Shown here in pieces: positions 25,134 to 33,058 of a stretch of 64,000 nucleotides of DNA. The stretch is from assembly GCF_900143645.1 (NCBI RefSeq), contig NZ_FRFD01000003.1, positions 1,116,001 to 1,180,000 of the forward strand, in the 5' to 3' direction. The notes beneath the pieces are model-generated. The model saw only the letters and a list, made by a program, of their open reading frames with translations. It did not search any database and was not told the DNA's origin. Source of the DNA: Anaerocolumna xylanovorans DSM 12503. Lineage in GTDB: Bacteria; Bacillota; Clostridia; Lachnospirales; Lachnospiraceae. How positions within the stretch are numbered: the stretch's first letter is position 1; every line of letters begins with the position of its first letter. The position numbers and the translations under genes are program-made.

Positions 25134-25242
25134 TTTCGACATTTTTTTATCATTCTCGACCATTATTTTCCAATTTGCAGCGACAACATATAAATACATT
25201 CCAGAAGCATGCTATGAGCCCACGTTGCCGTTCCCCTCCTTT

Positions 25243-25281
25243 CGATTCTGAATTTCTTAAAAAAATTCAGAAATCGGAGGA
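25243..25281 (+). promoter_or_regulatory. Hairpin masking the ribosome binding site of the sigma-like gene
   Basis: CTGAATTT (25248-25255) pairs with AAATTCAG (25263-25270), extended by CGATT / AATCG, and TCCT (25237-25240) can pair with AGGA (25278-25281). The site GGAGGA at 25276-25281 is thus inside the stem, so translation is probably kept low unless the stem opens. Confidence 0.5.
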
Positions 25282-25287
25282 AAGGAC

Positions 25288-25698
25288 ATGAAAATACATA
25301 ATGACGGCATTGGAGAGTCCAATGTTTTGCAAAACCAGTTTACGGCTTATCTTGTGACAGCAGTAAGGCGGCAAAAGATACAGTTTTTACAGACCAAATC
25401 CAGAAGTATGAAATGGGAAATTCCACTGGATATGCAAGAGGAAAGAAAGGAACTGCAGTTTGAGCAGGATTTGACACCTCATTTGCCGCTTTTGGAACAA
25501 TTGGAAAACAATGACCTCAGACGGGCGCTTGTACAGCTTAAAGACCAGGATCTTCTGATATTGACCAGAAAGGTACTTGATGAACGGTCTTTTCAAGAGA
25601 TTGCAAATGAGACTGGTGTTGGTTATAAGACGGTTACTTCCATCTACTACAGGTTGCTTCAAAAGCTTCGCAAGGAGTTGGGAGGTGAGGAACAATGA
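25288..25698 (+). CDS. Sigma-70 region 4-like factor of an integrative element
   Basis: A 136-residue protein. The C-terminal half (about 78-131) is a sigma region 4 helix-turn-helix: LKDQDLLILTRKVLDERSFQEIA, then GVGYKTVTSIYYRLLQKLRKEL. No region 2 is present in this chain. Such proteins are found near the excision module of Tn916-like and CTn-type elements, followed as here by a small partner gene overlapping by four bases. It probably directs transcription of element genes. The start follows GGAGGAAAGGAC. Confidence 0.82.
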   Translation: MKIHNDGIGESNVLQNQFTAYLVTAVRRQKIQFLQTKSRSMKWEIPLDMQEERKELQFEQDLTPHLPLLEQLENNDLRRALVQLKDQDLLILTRKVLDERSFQEIANETGVGYKTVTSIYYRLLQKLRKELGGEEQ

Positions 25699-25877
25699 AT
25701 TTCAAGGAATTACTGCTTTTAGCAAAAAGTAATGAAGCTTTGGCTGTCAAGCAATTGGTAGAGATGTATAAACCATTGCTGATAAGAGAATCTATTATAG
25801 ATGGGGTTTTTGACGAGGATCTTTATCAGGAGCTTCAATTGACACTGTTGCGCTGTGTCCAAAAAATAAAAGTATAA
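25695..25877 (+). CDS. Sigma region 2-like partner of the element sigma factor (HTH_16 type)
   Basis: A 60-residue protein whose sequence (FKELLLLAKSNEALAVKQLV, MYKPLL, FDEDLYQEL, LLRCVQKIKV) matches the small helix-turn-helix domain proteins paired with the sigma-like gene in integrative elements, and resembles sigma region 1.2-2. It overlaps the sigma-like gene by four bases, so translation is coupled. Together the two chains may make one functional split sigma factor. In complete elements xis and int usually follow; they are absent here. Confidence 0.75.
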   Translation: MNFKELLLLAKSNEALAVKQLVEMYKPLLIRESIIDGVFDEDLYQELQLTLLRCVQKIKV

Positions 25878-25924
25878 ATTTTTTACTTGTTTCTACGAAA
25901 ACAGCAACAATAGTTCTGTGCCTA

Positions 25925-25967
25925 TCAGGCGTAAGAGAGAAGTGGACAAGCTGACTCTTACGCCTGA
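25925..25967 (+). terminator. Hairpin after the sigma-like pair
   Basis: TCAGGCGTAAGAG pairs perfectly with CTCTTACGCCTGA over 13 bp. The following ACTTTCTG has no proper T run, so it may be a weak terminator or a processing hairpin. Nothing else recognisable lies between 25878 and 26127. Confidence 0.55.
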
Positions 25968-26127
25968 ACTTTCTGTACCTTGGCGATTTTTACAGTATTT
26001 CATTGTATCTTCAGCATTTATATCTTTTGTTTTCAAGTAGTTATAGGGCTGGGCTTGTTAGGTGCCTTATCTACAAAGGCTGCATCCGGCAAATTTCTAC
26101 TAAGTGCTGTCTATTTCATTTTTAATG

Positions 26128-26688
26128 TCACTTACTGCTATCAAGGGAATCAGGAAAAAACTTCTCCAAAACATCCATACAATCTTTAGAGGTATAGCCC
26201 CAAAGCACAGAGCTTAAAGCCTCAATCGCTTCCTGACGTTTGCGGTAATATGTACGGAATGAGATATTACGAATGTGCGGTTGCAGTTTCTCAATGATTT
26301 CTTCTACATTACGTAGTTGCTGTGGGGATAAAAAGGTATAATAGAGAACCCAATAATAGCTTTCCCCATATTTGTGCTTGCTGCGTAAAAGATCAATTGC
26401 CGTTTCCATCAATTTCAGCATCCGGTGGCTGCGTTCAATGCACTTTGCATGATGCTCCAGGCTGCTGCCCGACAAATCAGCACCGGCAAGATAGATAGAG
26501 TCCAGAAAATCCTCAATGCTGGAACCAAATTCAATCTGAAAGCTATTCCGTACCTGTTGTACAGAAAGTTCCAGGCTCCATACCACATCCCTGTATTTTT
26601 TTAGCAATTTCCAGGTGTCATGAAACAACGGATCTTCGACTATTTCCTGGTCTACATTCTGCAGCTTTATTTTATCATTATCCTTCAT
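26128..26688 (-). CDS. ArpU/RinA-like small regulator (element-borne), tentative
   Basis: A 186-residue, mostly helical protein. The C-terminal part (YYWVLYYTFLSPQQ, then FRTYYRKRQEAIEALSSVLW) has the layout of ArpU/RinA-type phage late-gene regulators, which resemble sigma region 4: a helix-turn-helix followed by an alpha helix that packs on DNA. The start is ATG 26688 behind GAGGAGGA; an upstream in-frame ATG would overlap the preceding gene. Last gene of a three-gene minus-strand operon (19-bp gap). Family call is tentative. Confidence 0.6.
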   Translation of the reverse strand: MKDNDKIKLQNVDQEIVEDPLFHDTWKLLKKYRDVVWSLELSVQQVRNSFQIEFGSSIEDFLDSIYLAGADLSGSSLEHHAKCIERSHRMLKLMETAIDLLRSKHKYGESYYWVLYYTFLSPQQLRNVEEIIEKLQPHIRNISFRTYYRKRQEAIEALSSVLWGYTSKDCMDVLEKFFPDSLDSSK

Positions 26689-26707
26689 GGCAAAATCCTC
26701 CTCATCG

Positions 26708-27817
26708 TCATATTTTTGAAATGGGGCAAAGCCGGAGCTCGAAATGATACAGCTCGATTTCCCCACAAACAATAGTCAAACGGTACTCCCTAAAAGCTTC
26801 CTTGCAGTCGTGAGATAAGGGAGATAACTTATATATGGAATTGGAGCAGTCACAGCAAGCAAGTCCGCCTGCGGAAAGGATTTGCACCACTTTTCCGATG
26901 ATTCTGCAGAAGCGCGTTTTTGATACGCTAATATCTTTTTCTGAAACATATATCTGTTCCTCCGTAATAGCGGCCTCCGATTCTGTTTCAGCACCATACG
27001 GAACAGAAATCTTTATGTTGAGTGACATAGCAACCTCATCCTTATCAATCATAATGTCTGAGATTTGGAACATAGTGGAGAGATAATTATTTAAGTAGAT
27101 GACACTTCCATGTCGGCCAGGAAAGGACAGCACGGAAAGATAATTCTGATTTGAAAGTTTTTTTAGGATTCGGCCAACGGTAGCTTTTGACAGCCCCCAG
27201 CGGCGCGCGAGTTCAAAATAGCCGATCAACGGGGAACCAGTACCATTTCGCATATAAACGACCGGTCCGATGTCAGACCCATGTACTTGCTCGTCGTTAT
27301 AGATGGTGTGCATCCACATATCCAGCAACATGTCCATCTCGGAGCATTTTCCGATACTAATCAGCTCCGCTACCTTAGAAATTGGGAAAAAGAAAAAGCC
27401 CGCATCCTTTTGGCATGGGGCATTGTAATCGAGGACCGTATTGTGCTTTTTCCAGTCTTGTATACGGAATTTTATCACATTACCACGCCCGATCCGGGAA
27501 TAGGTAATGTGATGATGTTCCTGTAAAAGATCCAGAATCTTGATCGTTTGGTAATTGTAGCGTGTTCGGAACCAGCCTGCCAGTTCGGACAAACGGCAGA
27601 CCCATTCACCAGGGTAGACCGTATAGCTGATTCCATCTATCCTTCGGTATGAGGTGCGGAAGTTTGCATAAGAGCAAAGGACCACAAAATAAAAAAGACC
27701 GGAGCATCCATTTATGCGAATGCTCCGGTCTTCAATCAGAGTTTGTATAAACTGCCGATAAATCCGGCACCGTGGATAGTCCACAATTTGCTTGATTTCA
27801 AGTTGATATTCTGGCAT
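26708..27817 (-). CDS. Winged-helix, replication initiator-like protein of the element
   Basis: A 369-residue protein with two probable winged-helix regions: about residues 70-120 (RLSELAGWFRTRYNYQTIKILDLL) and about 205-245 (YFELARRWGLSKATVGRILKKL, then a wing). Two tandem winged helices are typical of plasmid or element replication initiators and DnaD-like proteins. The C-terminal part has a Cys pair (ACCDC) of unknown role. AGGAGG lies before the ATG. It sits 18 bp after the HTH gene. No origin iterons are obvious nearby. Function is inference. Confidence 0.6.
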   Translation of the reverse strand: MPEYQLEIKQIVDYPRCRIYRQFIQTLIEDRSIRINGCSGLFYFVVLCSYANFRTSYRRIDGISYTVYPGEWVCRLSELAGWFRTRYNYQTIKILDLLQEHHHITYSRIGRGNVIKFRIQDWKKHNTVLDYNAPCQKDAGFFFFPISKVAELISIGKCSEMDMLLDMWMHTIYNDEQVHGSDIGPVVYMRNGTGSPLIGYFELARRWGLSKATVGRILKKLSNQNYLSVLSFPGRHGSVIYLNNYLSTMFQISDIMIDKDEVAMSLNIKISVPYGAETESEAAITEEQIYVSEKDISVSKTRFCRIIGKVVQILSAGGLACCDCSNSIYKLSPLSHDCKEAFREYRLTIVCGEIELYHFELRLCPISKI

Positions 27818-27835
27818 ACAAAAAGCCTCCTTTAA

Positions 27836-28441
27836 TTAGTTTTTATTTGTTTTGACTGTGTCCAGAAAGTTTAGTGCATCGGCTTTTTGTATGTTTGTTT
27901 GATTCTGAATTCTAATATAATAATATGAGCATAGAAAATCAATTAAATAAATTTTGGGAATACGGTTAACGCTTCCGGTAAATGCCTTTAAATGACCGCC
28001 TTTAATCCAGTTACCGACTGCGGATGTGGAGAACCCGGTCATTTGCGAGATTATTTTTGAAGTAAGTAAATCAGGATATTTCTTATGCTTTTTTTCATAA
28101 AATTGCCGTAACTGCTCTGTACCATTGGCGTGTATATATTCGCAAAGCCAATCGACATATATTTTCTTTCGCTGGCGTGGGGTTTTACACTTTGAAGAGA
28201 AAATACCGACTGGCAGTATAGCATCTATTTCTCCGGCATCAAGCCGTTTTAGGTACTCAATCACATCTGTCAGCTTTATTTTAAAGCGACGTGTCTTTTT
28301 CCCTGAGTCCTTACAAGGGACAATTTTGTTCTCCAGCAGCCACTTTGCTTTGCGTTTAGAAATATGGCAAATCCGATAGAACTGATCTAAAGTAATTATA
28401 TCAGTATACTGATCCTGAAGATAAGAATGTTCATTGTTCAT
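27836..28441 (-). CDS. Helix-turn-helix DNA-binding protein of the element
   Basis: A 201-residue protein. Residues about 18-70 look like an excisionase/MerR-type winged helix (LDQFYRICHISKRKAKWLLE, then RFKIKLTDVIEYL), and 125-165 a second helix-turn-helix (LTSKIISQMTGFSTSAVGNWI, then IPKIYLIDFL). GGAGGTGAC precedes the ATG. It is the first gene of the minus-strand operon and starts 250 bp from the tRNA fragment. It may control excision or the operon itself. No family name can be given with confidence. Confidence 0.65.
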   Translation of the reverse strand: MNNEHSYLQDQYTDIITLDQFYRICHISKRKAKWLLENKIVPCKDSGKKTRRFKIKLTDVIEYLKRLDAGEIDAILPVGIFSSKCKTPRQRKKIYVDWLCEYIHANGTEQLRQFYEKKHKKYPDLLTSKIISQMTGFSTSAVGNWIKGGHLKAFTGSVNRIPKIYLIDFLCSYYYIRIQNQTNIQKADALNFLDTVKTNKN

Positions 28442-28554
28442 ATCAAGTCACCTCCGAATTTTTGTCAATGGTAGGTGGTGGAACTTGATAGAATTTTCTT
28501 TCCTCTTTCTTTCCTATGGGAAAAAAAGAGTCATTTTTGTATGATTTTTTGCTA

Positions 28555-28588
28555 ATGCCCGGTGGGTTCGAATTTTAGGGCATTTTTT
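28555..28588 (+). other. Hairpin with a T-loop-like sequence
   Basis: ATGCCC pairs with GGGCAT and T residues follow. The loop contains GTGGGTTCGAAT (28562-28573), identical to 12 bases of the T arm in the tRNA fragment 157 bp downstream. It may be a terminator or a decayed second attachment-site copy. Confidence 0.4.
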
Positions 28589-28690
28589 AAATCTATTCGC
28601 TAAAATACCCGGATTTCAAAGGTTTTTTAAAGTCCATGAGAGGGTATCATAATACTCAATATTCCACGAAAGTGCATGAAGCACGTAACA

Positions 28691-28743
28691 CTCGAAATCA
28701 AGTTGTCCGCAAGGGCACGTGGGTTCGAATCCCACCGTCTCCG
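28691..28743 (+). tRNA. 3' fragment of tRNA-Ser(CGA), candidate attachment site
   Basis: Anticodon loop CTCGAAA, stem half TCAAG, a long variable arm TTGTCCGCAAGGGCAC (class II tRNA), T arm GTGGG-TTCGAAT-CCCAC, acceptor strand CGTCTCC and discriminator G. The expected 5' half (GGAGACG, D arm, CTTGA) is absent upstream. A fragment starting at the anticodon loop and running to the 3' end is the usual identity segment left by tyrosine integrases. Orientation puts the element on the left (lower coordinates). Serine identity rests on the CGA anticodon and variable arm. Confidence 0.75.
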
Positions 28744-28758
28744 TCAAGTAGCTGTAAG

Positions 28759-28792
28759 TCCGAACCTTTGATTTATGAGGTTCGGATTTTGT
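28759..28792 (+). terminator. Terminator behind the tRNA fragment
   Basis: TCCGAACCT pairs with AGGTTCGGA followed by TTTTGTTTT. Probably the original terminator of the tRNA gene. Confidence 0.85.
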
Positions 28793-28831
28793 TTTATTGC
28801 TCCATCAATAAAAAATATAATTTATTATGCA

Positions 28832-28853
28832 AAGGAGAAGCAATCTCCTTTTT
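28832..28853 (+). terminator. Small terminator
   Basis: AAGGAGA-AGCAA-TCTCCTT followed by TTT. Between it and 29024 I see no gene. Confidence 0.6.
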
Positions 28854-29023
28854 CAGCCAGACTTCAGTTGACTTTGTGGAGGCTCTCTTTGGTATATAGA
28901 ATTATAAAAGAATGATATAATTTCAGAAATTCCGGAAATAGTAAGCCGGAGAGTAAAACTCAACTTAAAATATGATGCATAATAGGAGAAAATAATCTAA
29001 GAGCCTGCTCCTGGTGATATTTA

Positions 29024-29380
29024 TCAGAGATTAATTTTTCCCGTCAAAACACCATCATAGAATTCTTGTTTGCGATTAATAAAAGCAATACTTTCTTCAA
29101 TACTTTTAATTTCTTTTAAAAGGCTCTTTTTTTACTGCTAGAATCGTTTTCCTTATCTTAATAAAGAAGGTCCTTCTAAACATAAATTTAAATATTCTTT
29201 TATTTCTTTGATACTCAGGCCACATTTTCTCAAACATTGTAAGCTGCGCAGCCAATTCAAATCCCTATCATCAAAAATACGGCAGTTGTTTTGGTCCCTT
29301 TTTACATTGGGTACTAAGCCTTCATTGCAATAATATCGTAGAGTTTCATAAGGCATATCATGTATGCCAGATAATGCAAG
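29024..29380 (-). pseudogene. Frameshifted MerR-family regulator
   Basis: The N-terminal part (ALSGIHDMPYETLRYYCNEG, then CLRKCGLSIKEIKEYLNLCL) is a clear MerR winged helix; it ends in a premature stop at 29153. About 40 bases further the frame LLKEIKSIEESIAFINRKQ, then FYDGVLTGKIN, is the dimerisation helix and tail of the same family, in another phase. A run of seven A between them is the likely slip site. The upstream end also lacks a start codon, so the gene is dead. Confidence 0.75.
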
Positions 29381-29670
29381 GAGGAAAATAAAATGAACGT
29401 ATTATAAGTTCGTCGAGCATCACGTCAGCATCCACCGTGTAACTGGTGAATGCACTTGCTTATATCAGAACGAAAAACTCGTCTGCATAGACATAATCTC
29501 GCTACGGTTATGAAAAAGAGCTCTAATTTTATAAAGTCATTGACATTTATCTCAATAAGGTATAACATAATAGTATATCCATTAGGTAACACATATATGA
29601 ACCAGATATATCAAAAAACTGCACTATCAAGAAGTTGGGACTTTACCGTTTCAAAACAAGAAGGGAAATC

Positions 29671-29937
29671 GTGATTCATATGAAAAACAACAAAGCTGTA
29701 AACACTGTGGAAAATATGAAGGACTCTATTCAAACTGCGGCAAAAACCGTCAGCAATGCAGCGGACCATGCGACAGAGAAAGTCAGCGACGCAGCAAGCC
29801 GTGCGGCGGCAAAAGTTGCTAAAGCGGATGAACGAAAGGATAATATTGGAAAAGGAATAAAAGAAGGATATCAAGAAATTAAGAAGGATATTCAAAGAAC
29901 TGCTCAAGACATTTCAAAAGAACTAAAAAAATATTAA
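29671..29937 (+). CDS. Small amphipathic Ala/Lys-rich protein (LEA/YtxH-like)
   Basis: About 85-88 residues, almost entirely charged amphipathic helix with repeating alanine (AAKTVSNAADHATEKVSDAA), no membrane segment and no cysteine. This resembles LEA-like or apolipoprotein-like stress proteins. The start is uncertain: GTG 29671 sits four bases from AAGGGA, ATG 29680 thirteen bases. It is followed by an lmo0937-type gene, a common pairing in stress-induced clusters. Function is not known. Confidence 0.65.
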   Translation: MIHMKNNKAVNTVENMKDSIQTAAKTVSNAADHATEKVSDAASRAAAKVAKADERKDNIGKGIKEGYQEIKKDIQRTAQDISKELKKY

Positions 29938-29984
29938 AAGCAAAGGGTGCTAGGGTTAGCACTAAGGAAGAGAGGACACACAAA

Positions 29985-30125
29985 ATGTTATGGTTAATAT
30001 CAATTATTCTCATTGTTTTATGGATTCTGGGCTTAGTCACTTCGTATACACTGGGCGGATTTATACATATTCTTCTGGCAATAGCAATTATCATGGTTTT
30101 GGTAAGAATAATTAAAGGGAAATAA
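29985..30125 (+). CDS. lmo0937-family small membrane protein
   Basis: A 46-residue protein made of two hydrophobic helices (MLWLISIILIVLWILGLV and the ILLAIAIIMVLVRII segment) joined by TSYTLGGFIH. This is the lmo0937/YqaE-like small membrane family, often induced by envelope stress. GAGAGGA precedes the ATG. It is too short for usual gene length cut-offs but has a good start site and family pattern. Confidence 0.8.
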   Translation: MLWLISIILIVLWILGLVTSYTLGGFIHILLAIAIIMVLVRIIKGK

Positions 30126-30322
30126 ATTTACTGTCTAAGTTTTGTTTTTCATTCGCGACCGGCTAAGAAGCAAATAGCAACCGGAACTTGAATGGTTGAA
30201 CAATTCCAAACCATAAAAATAAGTATATTCCTTTTATGTGTTTACCCGATTGGTTACCTGTTGCGGATTAGAAACAACATTTACAATTAGAAAATTTGTT
30301 AAAAGTATTGGAGGTGCTTCAT

Positions 30323-30670
30323 ATGGTAAAAATGATGGGTTTTATTCTTAGCCTGGCTTTCCTGGCAACAGGCTTTCTGGGCTTGACAAATCTGTTGCCG
30401 GTATTTACAACTTATCCCGTTTTAGCCAATATCGGGGCAATTATCCTGGGTATATTGGGTCTACTGATCTTGATATATGCTGGACGGGGCGGAGAAACCG
30501 CACATCAGAAAAGAGAACACTCCCAACAGAAAGAAGAAAATGTGCAGCTAAGAAAAGAGGCATCCGATCAGTCAAAAAGAGAAATAGAGCAATTAATAAA
30601 GGAAAATGAGCAGCAGCGGAACATAATCGAGCAACATGCCTTGCAGAACAGCAGTGAAAAGGGTATTTGA
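30323..30670 (+). CDS. Membrane protein with C-terminal coiled coil
   Basis: A 115-residue protein with two hydrophobic helices (about 4-24 and 33-56) and then a strongly charged Gln/Glu/Lys helix (about 62-112) that should form a coiled coil in the cytoplasm. ATG 30323 has GGAGGTG upstream. It belongs by position to the stress-type cluster. No family recognised. Confidence 0.7.
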   Translation: MVKMMGFILSLAFLATGFLGLTNLLPVFTTYPVLANIGAIILGILGLLILIYAGRGGETAHQKREHSQQKEENVQLRKEASDQSKREIEQLIKENEQQRNIIEQHALQNSSEKGI

Positions 30671-30836
30671 TAAGCACCTCACTGCTAAAGCATTGTTACC
30701 GGTACGCACCGTTTTAGAACATAAAAATGCGGGACCGGATATCAGTATCAGTACATCAATACAAGCCACAAAGCTGTTATAATAATGGTTGGACTTGCGA
30801 ATAATAATATTCAAAAATAGAGAAAGGGTTGTGGAA

Positions 30837-31484
30837 ATGAGCAAAGAACGGGCAGCAGAATTAAGGAATATTGAAAAAGATAATTATGAACTAATCATAA
30901 AGGAAGTCGTTACTGGTATTTCTAAAAATGTTCAAAATAAATATAATACAATTAATCTCCAAAAGATTCCCGATCATGTAAGCTATTCTAAGGTTGAAAA
31001 ATATCTTCGTTCTATAGGTGTTGAAATCACTCGAAAAATGTTTTTTACATATCTCGCGGAGAATCTCATCCCCGCGGAGCAGGAAGTAAAAAACTCCAGA
31101 TACTCCTATTACACAAAAGAACAGATTCTTTACTATATTTTAATAGACATGTTCAAGCCAATATTGCCATTAAGCAAAATAAAAGTCCTTTTTGACGATC
31201 TCTTAAAACCAATGATCGCTGAAAGAGGGTTAGAATCCACATTTAAAACACTGTGCGGACTAATAACTTATATGGTGGAGCAATTCAGTGAGACTGCGAC
31301 ATCTGTAATAGGAAATAAAGAGTTAGGGGCAACAGATATTGCGCTGAAAACATTGGGAAATATTGGTGACGGCGATCCAAAAGCACTTTCATATGTTGCG
31401 CAGTATACGAACCTTGTGACATTGTGTATGGCAAAGGGGGCTCTGGATTTTTATAAACATTCACCCAATACACTATTGGAATAG
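30837..31484 (+). CDS. DUF1836 domain protein
   Basis: A 215-residue cytoplasmic protein. The block SYSKVEKYLRSIGVEITRKMFF followed by YYTKEQILYYILIDMFKPILPLSKI is the DUF1836 domain, which resembles a winged helix-turn-helix and is found in many Firmicutes next to membrane or stress genes. ATG 30837 has AAAGGG upstream. It is probably the regulator of the three small genes before it, though this is inference from position. Confidence 0.82.
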   Translation: MSKERAAELRNIEKDNYELIIKEVVTGISKNVQNKYNTINLQKIPDHVSYSKVEKYLRSIGVEITRKMFFTYLAENLIPAEQEVKNSRYSYYTKEQILYYILIDMFKPILPLSKIKVLFDDLLKPMIAERGLESTFKTLCGLITYMVEQFSETATSVIGNKELGATDIALKTLGNIGDGDPKALSYVAQYTNLVTLCMAKGALDFYKHSPNTLLE

Positions 31485-31696
31485 AAGTATGCATGGTTGA
31501 CACAGATGCTCAAGATACCATTTTTCAATTTTTGTGAAAAACCACATGCGGGATGCTATAAATTTAAACTGACAAACCCCCAAGTTTTGCGGATACAACA
31601 CATTTAAAAACTTGTATGAATAGTAAAAAATGCAGAAAAGGCTTGCGGAAGGAAACCATAGAAAGAATTTTGGCACAGCAAAAAACATGAATTCTA

Positions 31697-31757
31697 ATAT
31701 ATGCAAATGATAGGAAAAGCCCGGATGGAAATGAAGGTGGGGCTTATTTTTGCATAT
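31697..31757. other. Long imperfect hairpin between convergent genes
   Basis: ATATATGCAAA pairs with TTTGCATATAT, and inside it AAGCCC pairs with GGGCTT. It lies between DUF1836 and the minus-strand gene and may terminate both. The rest of 31485-31821 shows no gene. Confidence 0.5.
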
Positions 31758-31821
31758 ATGAATCTCAAAAAGCTGGCAGGAATACTGTAGAGGAAGGGAC
31801 TTTTGAAGAAAAGTATCAAAA

Positions 31822-32727
31822 TTATTTCGGTAGTATAATTTCTATTTTTTCGTCAAGAGGAATTATTTTTTCTTTACTAGTGGCATCGTATTGATATATT
31901 CTTGGATAGAGATATAATTTGGTGGCTTTTTCGCTTACATTATTATAAAAATATTCAGAAGTATTTTCACTGGCAGATGCACCGTAAAATGCTGCTTCCT
32001 CTCCGGATTCATCATATGCCTTGAAGAAACACCACATATCAGAGGACCTCTCGCGTTCATAATCACATTCAATGCGCATATACAATCCATTCAGTATAAT
32101 TTGCTTTACTTTAATTGACTTATCCAAATAGGAGAATTCACGGTTTACTTGAATAATTGTTTCATTATATATTTGGGTTGGCGTATATTCAAATTCAAAG
32201 TCTTGTGTAAGCCCCTGATTATCATCATTTGATTTATAAATAATATTTATAGAAATTTTTACCGTTTTATTAAGATAATTTGAAACGGTATCTGCATTTT
32301 CCTTTGTTAAAACAGCTAACGTCGTGGAAGATAGATCATTGCTCAAAGCTTTCACATTATATTCGGACTTATACTTGTAATGTTGATTTTGGTCGAAAAC
32401 CATAGCATAAGATATAGCCTGACCGGGGATTGAGGTATTATCATCTTTCCTTAGATCGTATTTTAATAGTATTTCCTGGTTTTCAAAAACAATATTATAA
32501 ATATTTAATGTCAGATTATTTGCCGATATTGATTTTATAGGGTTTCCAGCATTACCTCCCATATTTTCAAAATTCTGAAATATGATATTGGAAAAGCGTT
32601 GATTCAAAGAATCATGCGTTACCCTAATGGGACTGAAGAACAGTGTAATAGTAATAAATATCAATAAAGAAATTAATAATTTTAGAATTAGGAATTCCTT
32701 GTCCACTATGTTCATTTTCTTAAACAT
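31822..32727 (-). CDS. Membrane-anchored protein of unknown function
   Basis: A 301-residue protein with one N-terminal membrane helix (about 15-33, FLILKLLISLLIFITITLFF) and a long beta-rich outer domain with no cysteine pairs. Loose resemblance to the outer part of DUF4179/DUF5643 proteins, which often pair with ECF sigma factors; no sigma gene is next to it. AGAGGATAAT lies before the ATG. I do not recognise it with confidence. Confidence 0.6.
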   Translation of the reverse strand: MFKKMNIVDKEFLILKLLISLLIFITITLFFSPIRVTHDSLNQRFSNIIFQNFENMGGNAGNPIKSISANNLTLNIYNIVFENQEILLKYDLRKDDNTSIPGQAISYAMVFDQNQHYKYKSEYNVKALSNDLSSTTLAVLTKENADTVSNYLNKTVKISINIIYKSNDDNQGLTQDFEFEYTPTQIYNETIIQVNREFSYLDKSIKVKQIILNGLYMRIECDYERERSSDMWCFFKAYDESGEEAAFYGASASENTSEYFYNNVSEKATKLYLYPRIYQYDATSKEKIIPLDEKIEIILPK

Positions 32728-32873
32728 ATTATCCTCTTTTCAAAATGGAAAATAGTTATTTGTTATTTATTAACTGTTAACCAATCTTTCAACTTCTGTT
32801 TATCACATTCATTTTACCATATATGAAATATTTTACAACAAATTACCGGGGAAATATTTTTTCCTGTATTTCT

Positions 32874-32898
32874 AATATCAAATCTTTGATTTGATATT
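32874..32898. repeat. Palindrome copy 1 of 3
   Basis: Arms AATATCAAATC and GATTTGATATT pair 11 of 11 around TTT. Downstream is GAAAGGA-N5-ATG, but that frame stops after three codons (MKL). Further copies lie at 34468-34492 and 41216-41240. Confidence 0.75.
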
Positions 32899-32960
32899 CC
32901 TGAAAGGAATTAATATGAAATTATGAACTGTAGGTGTATATTTTCAGAACATCGCTAAAT

Positions 32961-33046
32961 TTGATTAGATAATTATAAAATTATAATTGACATTATAGTT
33001 ATATGTATATTATAATAAAAATACAATTTGATAATTGTCTAATCAA
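32961..33046. promoter_or_regulatory. Inverted repeat flanking the promoter of the M29 peptidase operon
   Basis: TTGATTAGATAATTAT (32961-32976) and ATAATTGTCTAATCAA (33031-33046) are inverted copies, 15 of 16. Between them lie TTGACA (32987-32992), an 18-bp spacer and TATAAT (33011-33016). An inner AATTATAA/TTATAATT repeat overlaps the -35. The right arm ends at the ribosome binding site. A repressor bridging both arms is the likely reader. Confidence 0.6.
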
Positions 33047-33058
33047 AAGGAGAGGTAT

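Noticed and set aside
25980..26189. 69-codon plus-strand frame after the sigma-like pair
   Set aside because: No ribosome binding site and it overlaps the 3' end of a better supported minus-strand gene.
28600..28743. A complete tRNA-Ser gene
   Set aside because: No GGAGACG acceptor half, D arm or 5' anticodon stem upstream; only the 3' half is present.
28636..28899. 87-codon open frame over the tRNA fragment
   Set aside because: It is the translated tRNA T arm and acceptor (KGTWVRIPPSPSSS is a common tRNA artefact), with no ribosome binding site.
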